A DNA stretch of 64,000 nucleotides from Taeniopygia guttata (Eukaryota > Chordata > Aves > Passeriformes > Estrildidae): the NCBI RefSeq assembly GCF_048771995.1, contig NC_133063.1, positions 69,941,514 through 70,005,513 of the forward strand. The letters are read 5' to 3'. This document shows, piece after piece, positions 47,401 through 59,400 of the stretch (position 1 is the first letter of the stretch; each line of letters starts with the position of its first letter). The notes beneath the pieces were generated by a model. The model saw only the letters and a program-made list of their open reading frames with translations, made no database searches and was not told where the DNA came from. Both the position numbers and the translations under genes were made by a program.

Positions 47401-50400
47401 ACATAAAAAGTAGAATAAAGAAACCTTGGTGCCTATAATAAAATGTATACAATTTAAAAATAAATAACTAAGGAGAAATGTGAAAGGAGTTGACATTAAG
47501 GAATGTGAACAGACTGAGCACTTAATGTGACAGCCAGGTGCTGGTGTACAGCCCACTTGGTGCATAGAGGAAAAGAAGAGATACACTCTGGTACCAAAGC
47601 ATTGGTGGGAAAGTTATGATGCTGCTGATCAATATGTTGTCTCTCAGAATAATTTTGCTGCAGTTAATTCTTGGCCAGCAGATGGTGTACTTGCACTGCT
47701 AATGAAATATCATGTTGCAGTGCTTGAAGATCGTATTAAGAAGGATCTTTTAGATTTTGTTTGAAATTGGAGATTGTTCTCATGTCTTCATTCAGTTTCC
47801 TTCAGGATTGTGATTATTTGGGAAGAGGAGATGAACACAACTCACTGACATTTTGGGCAGCATTCAGGAGAAAGCGTATGGTGGGATTAGTTTGTCATGG
47901 CACCTTATTTGCAAGAAACAAAACAAATGCTTACTTTTTATGAAATACATATTGTAGTAAATGGTGTGTTACACTTAAGGTAAATATCTGACACTTAAGA
48001 TAAATATCAGACAGAATTCCAGGTAAAATCTACTAAGAATCTAAGGAAAATGTGACACATACGCATATGTGGGCCATCGAAATCCATGAGAAATACTGCT
48101 GTGCTCTGTAAATCAGTTTAACGGTTTACTGATTACATTTTATTTTCTACTTGGTGTCAATCAATTTTTTATTGAGACATTTGTATCTCAAGCATGATGG
48201 AACCTTAATTTGACTATTTAGATAAATTAAAAAACATTATTGTTGTCTGTGAAATCCAGCACCTTGTTGGCTTTGTGCCAGAGAAATTACAGATTTTGTA
48301 GTATTTGCTTTTTTAGACCACAGGATGATAAATTCTGAGGGATTTGGAAGATAAGGCAAAATTTTCTAAAGGCTGTGTTACATGAAACAGAAAAAGGCAC
48401 TGACAAAAAAAAACCCAGAAAAACCCAAAAAGGACCCTTAAAAACCCGAACCCAAATGAAAACAAAGAAATAAAGAAACAAAGCTATAAGTGCATACTTT
48501 GAAGTCTAACAGCTGCCATCAATGATCCAATGTTACCCTTGTAGTATTTGGATTATTCCAGAATCTGTTTAAAATGTCTTAATTGTTATTTGACAGCTTT
48601 GAACTCAGATTAAGTCTTTACAAATAAGGAAATAATCTGTGAAAACAAGTGTTCTGTGTGCTCTATAAAGCTTTTTAGAAAATAAATTCTATAATTTGAG
48701 AAGGTTGAAGGTTTGCTGGAAATATTATTCTTTTATTTGCATTCTAATTGATGTTACATTTAATGACAGCTTTCTAGGAGAGTGTCTGTGTAGGAAAATC
48801 TAGAAAAGGCATGATCCTATGTGGACTGACCTAGCTGCTGGGAAGGGGTGGAAATCAACTTGATTTCAAAAGTAGTTCCAAAGAAAAGTGGCTGATTTAA
48901 AGTCATAAAACATGTCTGACTTCAGTGCTGACAATGGTATCTGCTATTCTGCAGAGAAAAACCATGTTTGGAAGAAGCATGTGTAAATACTGTTTTGTGT
49001 CTCTCTCACCACTCTGCTCAGCTGCTGTCTGAAAGACATGTTTTACATTCATTTTTCTACTCTTAGTTTTATTTCTCCTAACAGGACAATTCCTAATTCC
49101 TACCTTGTCCCATGTATAAGGTGTAGGGAGCATACGTATGAGTGTACTCTCAGTCAGTTTGCAGAGGATACTAAGTTGGGTGGGAGTGCTGGAGGGCAGG
49201 AAGGCTCTGCAGAGGGATCTGCACAGGCTGGATCATGGCCAAGGCCAGTGGTGTGAGGTACAACAAGGCCAGGGCTGGTCCTGCCCTTGGGTCACAGCAG
49301 CCCCAGGCAGTGCCACAGGCTGGGGCAGAGTGGCTGCAGAGCTGCCCACAGGAAAAGGCCCTGGGGGTGCTGGTGACAGCAGCTGAGCATGAGCCAGCAG
49401 TGCCCAGGGGGCCAAGAGGGCCAATGGCACCTGGCCTGTGCCAGCAGCAGCGTGGCCAGCAGGAGCAGGGCAGGGATTGTCCCTGTCCTCGGCACTGGTG
49501 AGGCCACAATTGTCCAGTTCTGGGCCTCATAATTTGGGAAGGATATTGAGATGCTGGAGTATGTCCAGAGAAGGGCATTGGAGCTGGTGAAGGTTTTGGA
49601 GTAAAAGTCCTTTAAGGAGCAGCTGCAGGAGCTGGGGTTGTTTAGCCTGGAGGAAAGGAGGGTGGGGAGGACACCTTACCACTCTCTACAGCTGCTTGAA
49701 AGGAGGTTGTAGCCAGATGGGGGTTGGCCTTTTCTCCCAAGTAGCAAGGAACAGGATTAAAGTAAACTGCCTCAAGTTGTGCCAGTGGGAAGATTTACTT
49801 TGGATTTTGGGAGAAGCTTTTTCATGGAAAGGAAGTCGTATCCATCTCTGGGGCAGGCTTGCCCTGGGAATTACCTGTGTCACCATCCCTGAACATATTT
49901 AAAAGATCTGTAGGTCTGGCGCTTGGGAACATGGTTTAGCCTTGACAAAGTTAAGTTCATGGTGGTTTTGGATGATCTTAAAGGTCTTTTCCAACCTAAT
50001 TATTCTATTCCTTCTATTCTATAATGTCTTTTTCCTTGATCTACTCATAATTGAGATCAATGTGAGCTGTAATTTAGGTTCTGGTGTGATTTCCAAAGAA
50101 TCTACTTGCCCACCTTTCAAAAGGGGGCTTAAAAAGCAATGCCTGTATCCTTAGAAATGATGAGAAGTAAAAACGATCTAAGAAGGGAGATTGTATTTCC
50201 TAATCTGTGTGTTTATGGTAGAGATTTGGTGCATAGCATTTTTCTTCCTCTGTTTTAATGACATTAAATGTGCAGTAAAAGCCTGGCAGTAGCTTTATTG
50301 ATGTGACTGCATGGCTATGTGGAGAGAGGAGTGTGTTAGCAAGACAGTTTTTTTCTGTAATGTTTGTTGTGTTCCTTTTCACTCTGTCTCTTAATTAGGT

Positions 50401-53400
50401 TTTTTACTTCTCTGTATTTTTGGGGTTGGCCATAAGGACTCTTCAATCATAGTTGTGCAACTGATGTCTTGTTCACTGGATTAATACTGAAATGGAGCTG
50501 TGACATAATCAAAGGAAAAATTAAACACTGAAAAAGGATTGTATGTAATAATGTATGCATACAGAAATCATGTTCATGATTTCTTTATGAAATCATGAAC
50601 CATTCATTTCTGGTTTAAATAAAATGAAAAGACTAGCATCATGTTACTTTTGTAAGTATTAAAAAAAATTAATAAAACATTGTTGCTCTTGAAGCCATTT
50701 ATATTCTTATTTGTAAAGAGATTGGAGCTTTCAACTGTGAATTTCACTTTTTACCAATGTGCTGAGATAAACATTATTCTTTGTGTTTTTGGGAAAATGA
50801 TGGGTCAACTCTTTGCAAAGTGTGCAGGCACTCAGATGAGAAATGCTTGTCAAGTGTCCCACTTTGTCTCCACATTGCATTAAAAGCAGATGCAAAGGCT
50901 GTTGAGAGTAATAAAAACTCTTTATAGTAATTTACATTAAGTTTGAATTACTTCAAAATGAATGAAGATTGGAATAATAGTCTTATGTATAAACTACTAT
51001 GTACCTTACAATATTTCTCTAAGGAAGTACAAGGTAAGTGTGGTATGTGTAGCAACAACTGTAGTTGGTGATGTGTTTGAGGCCTGTTTGTCATCTTATA
51101 GAAGGAAAATCACTGAAAAGTAAAATTTTGCTAGGTATTGGATTGTGTGGTACAGTTGTCAGTGATGGCAGGTATTCTTAAAAGAATTTACCATCAGAAT
51201 TGTGGATAAATTAGAAACAGAATCTTGACATATTCCTTTGAAATTATTATAATATTCTGGTAGTACTGTGATGTTCTGAGGAGAATAAATATTTTGTATT
51301 TTCTTAACATTGACTAGATTATAATGTCTAAATGTATTTGTAAGAAACTACCAGATAGATGTGGTCAAGTAATATATGTACTGCTGTTCTAACAATTGTT
51401 ATTAAATATAGCATAATCTGCAAAAATATACTTTCAATAAAATATACTTTTAAATAAAATTTGAGAAGTATGGCTATGTATTGACCTATTAAAGTGCACT
51501 TTTACAGCTGGGATCTTTTTAGTGTGCATTGCAATTGCTACATCTACAACTGATTATACAACTACTGTAAAAATAAGAATCAATATATAATGTTAAAATC
51601 GTATAAGCATTTTACCTAATGTTTTGAATAATAAAAAAAACATCTCTGAGGTAAAGTAACATATTTAATAGTAATTTGTAATAATTACTTGTAACAATCT
51701 GGGCATAAATATGAAACTGATTTATTGTTTTAAGTCTAAGGAATTTAGGAGGAATTGAAATTAATCAGTGTGATTTTAGTGTTTTGGCCAGTTTCAGTGA
51801 ACATTTCCTTCTGAGCTAAGAATCCTTGTCCAAGTCGTTAGGAAAAGGAATTAGCTCATCTGTCTTGAGTGTAGAAGTAGTTACTGTTTATTTGGTATGT
51901 TTGGTATTCTGAAGCAAGTTATTTGTTCTAGGATTGATCTCCATGGTAGGAATTGCTTTTGTTTGAGGGTAGATGGCTAAGCGTTTACTTGGTGTCTAGT
52001 TGTGATAAAATTTAAAAGTGTGCAAGGATGAATTGTGTTGTTAAAAAAAAAAAAAATCTCTTAGCTATGACCTAATTCTTAGTAGAAGACTAAGATTTTA
52101 AGATGTTAGGGTTGCTAGAAGCTTACATGGGTGACATGCTGTGATGGGACAAATGGGTAAAAGAGCCCGTGTTACACAGAAAGATAACACTTCTGTCTGC
52201 AGAAACCTTCAAGTGCAAATTACTACAATACTTACACTATTTGGCCACTGTCAGAGTTACTACCTAGGTTAACAGTTCATTTTTACAAGTATTTCTTGTT
52301 TTCTTCTAATCCAGTATATGTATCTGTGGCTGAATCATTGCTCTTACTTTGCTGTATTAATTTGTTTTTCTAAATGAACTGCAAAATTTGTAAACAGAGA
52401 TAAATTTCATGTGATTTAAAAATTAAAATTTGTAAATTAATTTGAGGACTCATTACTTAAAAATTATTGCTTCAAATTTTTTATTTTGCAGGTATATTAA
52501 TTTGGTGCTGCCAGTTTTTCTATTTGAAAGGTGCAGATTTCATCAGTCTCTATTATTTTGAGTTCAGATTGGTGTTTTTTCTTTTATTAGTATATAAATT
52601 TTATTTTTTTTACTTTTTAAGTTTCAAGTGCCTTTTTGTTTCACAAATGCATCAAACCCAAGGCTTCCATTTTAAAAGAAGAAAAAATGCTGTCTGAAAT
52701 GAAACAATTCTATAAACATTGTTACTCATTTGTAAAATTCCAAATAACTTAGTATTTCTTAATAAGTGAAATAGCCAAAGCCTGTGATTAGAAGTTTTTT
52801 TTCAGTGAGAAGTCTCAACTTCATACAGATGTTACCTTCTTGTCTATCAAATCCAGCTGCTTCATTAAATAACATGCTTGACATAAAAATCTCAGAAAAC
52901 AAATCAAAACTGAGAGTAATAAATTTTCCTGTCTTCTTGCTTTAACCAGTATTCTTACTATTCCAGCTGTCCAACTATTAAATATCATCATACTTAGTCT
53001 TAATCGGCTGCATCAGGACTGCAGTCTGCCATCAGTTCATATGCAAGTAAGATTACCAGAACTATAGGTTCAGTGGTTGGGCAGAGCAGCTCATGGTTAA
53101 GAGTGTGCTTAGAGGCTGTCTTCCCAATAAAACTTCTCTGAATTGAGTTTTTAATAGTTTTGATTATATTTCTTGGTTTTCTGACGGCTTGAGCACCAGC
53201 TAATGTCTTCCCTGGAGGTGCTAATAATTGCTGTTATAATGAAGTCTAATTTTTTCTCTTCAATTTTGTAGCTTTGATCTTGGTTTTACTGTCTCTTACA
53301 TGCTGTATTACCTGAAATTAGAATTGCAGTTTGCAGTTGAATATGAAGTGCAACAAAAGCTACATATATTGCTTAATGAATGACTTTTAATATAGGAGTT

Positions 53401-56400
53401 TTATGGGGAATAACATAGGGGAACAGCTTAAATCCCCTGAAATCAATAGATTTCTTCTGTTGTATATTTCTTATGCAGTACAGCATTGTGATTAGAAATA
53501 CATCTGAAGTAAACATGTTAGTTTTTATACTTTGCAGAGAAATGGTAAATTTACACATGTAAAATAATTTTTTAAACTATTTTTTCTTACTATCTGGTAT
53601 TACTTTGTAAGTAATAAAAAAGCATAGATAGGTCCTGTAAAAGTTAGTGGCTTCCAGCTATCAACTCATTGAAGGTTTTGTCTGCAGCTATTGTTTCTAT
53701 TTTTGTGTACCTTTTTGAATGTAGAATGGTGTTTCAATCCATGTTAGATTTGATATAAAATTGTAAATTCGATAGGAACTTTCTATATTCTCTGCTTTGA
53801 ACATCTCAGACTTATAACCTGATCTAATACTGATTAAGGTCAAGAGAATTTTTCTAGTAACTTGAACTGTCTTCTAAAGTGCTTACAAATAGGTATAAAC
53901 AGACTATCTTTTGAAAGTCTACATCAAGTGTATATCTTTTGACTGGGACTGTTATATAAAATTGCATTGCTTTATAAGCTTAGTAATATTTTTATTATGT
54001 ATCTTTTTCAGGGTATTGAGGAGTGGAATATTGCCCATCTTAATACAATATTGGATGTTGTAGGAGAAGACTGTGGAATTGCAATCGAGGGTGTAAATAC
54101 ACCATATCTTTATTTCGGCATGTGGAAAACAACATTTGCATGGCACACTGAAGACATGGATCTCTACAGTATTAATTATCTCCATTTCGGGGAGCCAAAG
54201 TCATGGCAAGTTTTTTTTTTTTTTTTTAAAGATGACTTCTGTTTGTTTCAGCTGACTAAACCAAACAGATGGGTTATGATTCCTTCACAGTGGCAAACTT
54301 TACTAAGAAGCTAAGATAGTAGTTCAATGAGAGGTTTTTTATAAGCTCATAATACTATAAAATTACACAGATACCTTCTTTTATTTTAAAGGGGAAAGAC
54401 AGATAAGTACATAAGACTTACTTGAGTTCAACAGAAAAATATTTGAAAGATACAATATGAGAAGCTTAATATGTTGGGAACCCCAAGACTATTTGAGAAA
54501 CTTTAGAAAGAATTCTTTGAAATCAGTTTTTGATTCTGTTGCCTTTTGGGGCTACCTACCATATTTTGTATTTAACATGCATTTAATTGCTTTTTTGAAT
54601 CAGAGTCATATTCTGTATAGTTAACTCAGCTGGACTAGTGGGAGGTAAGATTCAGAGCTAAAGGTACTTCCTGCATATGAAACTTCTACTGTCCTTTCTC
54701 TGTAATCTTAGATTTTTGGTTAAACAGCCTTAACAGACAATTTAGTTTAATACATTGTGATATACTTGTATCCCAAGTATATAAGACAAATATATTCCTT
54801 TTGTTAATAAAATCTCTTTTTTTTTTTTTGTCAGAATATCTGTGAAGAGAGTGTAGAATCCTTAGAAAGATATGCAAAAGATAAGCTATGCATAGTTCTG
54901 GCAGTTTCTAGTCATCCAAATGTGGACAGAAAATGTACAGCTTGTAATTCCATAAAATGTCACTTTTTAAAAAATACCCATACAAAATTCAAATACATAT
55001 GATATATTTATACTGTGAGTGTGGTAAATTGGCCAGATGCTCACTCTTAGATTATTGCCTTATGTTTGCCTGCTTTGCTTATGCAATGGATCTCTTAAGG
55101 CAGAGAAGGTGAATACCACCTATTGTAGTAAAGCAGGTCCATGCTTGAAATGGAAATTTTGTACATAGGTATGTGAGGCTGCTTCTTGGATAGAAGTAAA
55201 CATACAGAAAGTCTCATATCATCAATACGTCAAGAAACCATATCATCGATATCTTTTGAAAAAATGGATGTAAAGATAGGCGATTCCAGAATGTTCCAAG
55301 ATGATAAGAAAATCGTAAATAATACGATGATTGCATAAATTTGTTTTCTGCTTCTTAGGAATTTTAAAAGTGCTGTTTGAAGAAAAACTCACTGCATATT
55401 GTGAAATTCCAAACAGTGGAGAACTTAAACTCTGAAGTCCTTAGATACAATGAGAAGAAGCTGGGAAAGCTTGTTTACTTATTTTTCAGGGAGAGATGAG
55501 TCAATAACAGGATAAATGCTAGTTTACAGATACTTGTTTATGCTTCTAATGAATAAAATCATTAAACAGTGACCTCTTCATATTTTGAAGAAATAGTGGT
55601 GGATACAAATTCATTTTCTATACCGCATTGACCCGTATTTTTAAGAAATGCAGCATTATAAAAAAGTTTAATGAAAGACAGCTGAAGATTTATTTCATGT
55701 TACACATGTGTTTGTTACTGGAGGAATGCTGCAATAATTTATGCAAATTCATTAATCAGTAAAATGTGTTGTTTTAATGTGATATTAGTATAATATTTTC
55801 TTCAAGCAAGTGGAATAGGAGCTGAATCTTAAGATATAGATAGTAAAGATATTTTCTAGTCTTTAATTCAACTGATTTGACAATCCTTAGCGAAACAAAA
55901 TAACTTGACATACATAGCAGTAATACATATTCTTGGATTTTACTGTTTGTACATGTGGTTCTTCAAGAGAGATGCACTGGTCTTTCAGAGAACTAAGATG
56001 CAGTCTATTTTCTCTGAATTGTGAAAGGACAGCCATTTCTATCTGAGAGCAACTGTTAGTGGCAAGCCAGCTGAGTCTAACTGCTGTAGCAGTCTTTATA
56101 GAATTTGAAGCTTTCTGCAGTGTTTAGGCATAGGTTAACTTGCATTACATCTTATAATTCGCACTTTTACTTCAAGTGTTACACAGAGAAGTCTACAGTT
56201 CTGTGATATGTATGCCAATTCCTTCATTGACTGCCTCATATGAAAGGTGGGAAAATTGTGTCTGATAACTTACAAAATTAGGATTACAGCTGTTTAGATG
56301 TTTATGTATATATTTGTATATTACATGTGTAACATAATGCATACATTAATTTATAGATTTTTCTTAACTTGTAAAAAATATGCGAAAGAGGAAATACCTT

Positions 56401-59400
56401 AGAAGAAGGAACTTAAGCTTAAAAGCCCAAAAATAGAATAATACAAGGTCAGAAGAGATTTGGGTATGGTGGGGAAAGATTTGTTGGAAAGAGACTTAAA
56501 ATTACTTGCTATTAGGCAGGAATTTTTACTGTAGTTTTCTCTTTGCATTATGAGGTGAAAGGTACCTTGAAAATGTTACCTCATTTTATATCTCAATTTC
56601 TTAGAAAAAGTTATTATTAGAAAACGTTCTTATTAGCAAAACAAGCCATTGGTGTGATTGATCGTGTGTCTTATTAATTCAGTTATCTCTTGATATTGGT
56701 GTATTTTGTAATGGTATTTCTAATCTGCTTACTAATACTAAAAATTCTTTCACATTTGTTGTTAAATACATTTTTAATACTTTTTTTCTATTGTAATTAT
56801 TGTTTCAGGTGTTTTAAGAGAATTTATTTTAGTTTTTTGTTTTGTGTAATAATTTGATGAATTTTGTCATGTTACGCTATTAAAGTGCTCTTGAAAATTA
56901 ATGCTTAGCAGAGATCAGATTTTTGTTACTAGTAGAATCATTATGCTATTAATATATGTACTATATCCTTGGTAAAATATGGATAATGCTTCAATTTACA
57001 TTGTAAGTTTATAAATAAAAAATCTGAATAAGACATTCACATTTTTTGAAAATAATTCTGGTTTATTAAGTATCTGAAAACACGGCTTACTCTTTGTTTT
57101 GATAACCTGACTTGTGAACAACATGTGTTGAATTTTTTTGAGTGTTGAGATGATATAAATCTTCTTGAAGAAGAACAATGATGAATATAAGGAAGTTTTT
57201 CTTAATCAGGCAGAAAGTAATTATTTTCATGGCACTGTGGGTATTTAAAATATAATAACAGGACAATTTTTCCTATTTTATTTTAAAGAAAAAAAAGATG
57301 TGTAGAGAATATATTATTTTATTTTAGAAAGTAGTATTTTAAAATACTGTGCTCGGTTTGTTCACCATTTATATTTGATGGTGGACGCCTGAATTATTTT
57401 CTGCATGAAAAACCAGGTTTTACTTTCCATTGAAAGGGGCAATGATATAGGGGCAAAGTATGATATAAATAATAATTTATGTATTAATTCATATGTTTTT
57501 TGTAACATTCCAACTGGTCTTTGCTTCCTAGCTTTTCTGAAGACTGAAAATGACAAGAGACAATACATTATGTTAAAAAAACTCTCCTATTTAGTAATGT
57601 CTTTCATAAATCACAAAGTGCCTTGCAGGGTTGGTCAGTCATAAAGTAAACAGGAATAAATGCTACAGAAGGAGGAGATAGTTCCATCTTTGTGACCATA
57701 TCAAGAAAAAGAGACTAGATTGTTAAAGAAAGAATGCTTAGACAACCAAAATTAGATGGATTAGAAGAGTGAGACTGGATCTGACATTTTATTTAGGTTG
57801 TAAGAGGAAATAAATCTATTGTGACCATAAAAATAAAGCAGGGATTTAGGTTCAGGAGTTCTATTGGTAATAATAGAGGAATAGGAATCTATTTGTGATT
57901 CTGGTGGATATAGGATGGCAAGAAATCTGATCTCTAGGTTGCCTAAAATTTATACTTTGAGCAACCTTACTGTTGCCTCTTGATTGACGTGATTAGAATC
58001 TGTTTTTATGGATTTGCCAGTATAGAATGTGTATAAATACCTTTTTATCTTGCTTAATGGGGTGAAAAAATCAGGAAAATGACATAGTTAGTCAGCAGGG
58101 GTTGTGGAAATCTTTGAAACATTTCTTGTGAAGGCTTTCAGATTTTGAATCCCAGTAGCAAGGGAAATAATAATGGGATTATGAGTACATAGAATGAAAA
58201 TGGATGTCATTCTGATATTAGTTTTAGACAAAATCATAGACAAAAAAGGTGAAGAAGGAAAAGCACACTCAGACAGATGGTAACATTGTATAATTTAAGA
58301 ACAAATATTGCAATAAGGTAAATGGATTTAGAGAGGTTTAGCTAGGTCCTTAGAGGGCCTTCTGGGGAAGGATTAATAGAACTTTCAGTGTAATCAGCAG
58401 CTGACAAAAACTAGTCAAAGTCAGGCCAAGTGATGTAAGGTTCAGCATAAGTGGAAGAGTCTTGGTACCTTTGCAAAAGTTGTGCATGGACATGTTTCCT
58501 AGTTATGTTCTATGTCTAGGAAACAAAATAGACACAGAAAACTACAGGGAAGTCAAACCTGTATGGCAGAAATAGGACTAAAGCATAAAGCTTCCATTAA
58601 GATTAGTCAGTCTTATTGCTGAAAACTGTTATAGAAATTAGAAATACTATGAGTCACAGAGATGACTGTAATCAAATAGAAATTCTAGTTGTGAAATTAA
58701 ATAGTATAGTGTTTGTCAGCAGCTCAGATGGATTATCATGCTTGAAACAGAGCAATCATTTGCTAGTTTCAATGTTCTTCACAAACTGGAAGAACTTTGA
58801 TCAGGGATTAGAAGAAAAGGAGAAGTTCTATTTGTTTGGGTTTTTTTTTTTTTGTTTTTCTCTTGTGGAAGAGGATTTTGTTTCATAAAATATTTAGATT
58901 GAATAAGAAGGTTTAGATTTTTAGGTGGTAGCAGACTTGTGCATTTTCCATCTCAAAACAAAAAACGTATTAACTTCCTAAATTAAGTTTATGAAACTTA
59001 AATTTGCTTATATTTTAAGAAGGTATGTATCAGATTTATATACAATAAAGATGAACAACCTAAATACATAATAAAGAAATCAGTTGCTGATAAAAGGGTC
59101 ACGTGATTCTGAGCTCAGTGCCTGGAGTTAGATAGCATTGTTTTACTATACTGTGAATGTTGCAAGTTGTCTGTTGCAAATTATAAAACAAATTAATATG
59201 GTTCATTTTGGAAAAAAACTGATGATGTTTACTTATAACAACATTTGATGGGATTACAGCTTTTGAATTTTAAAACTACCAATCTGCAGGAAAAATCATC
59301 AGCAGTTTTTACCTTGTCTATATATAACATAGGGTTTAGAGAAGTTGTTTGGTTAAGTATTAAGCGTCACACTAAATTTGCTTTTAACTATTATCTCTGC

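Larger units (their letters stand above)
45867..54011 (+). other. KDM4C: KDM4C intron 4
   Basis: 8.1 kb, GT-AG. It holds a plus-strand CR1 (about 49140-50026), an A/C-rich stretch (about 48405-48480) and a 22-base tandem duplication near 47970-48013. The rest is AT-rich with no exon seen. Confidence 0.7.

Noticed and set aside
54210-54211. Ordinary GT donor (CAA|GT) for the exon at 54012
   Set aside because: Using it shifts the frame at the next exon and loses the conserved Trp-Tyr-Ala; the GC donor four bases earlier fits exactly.
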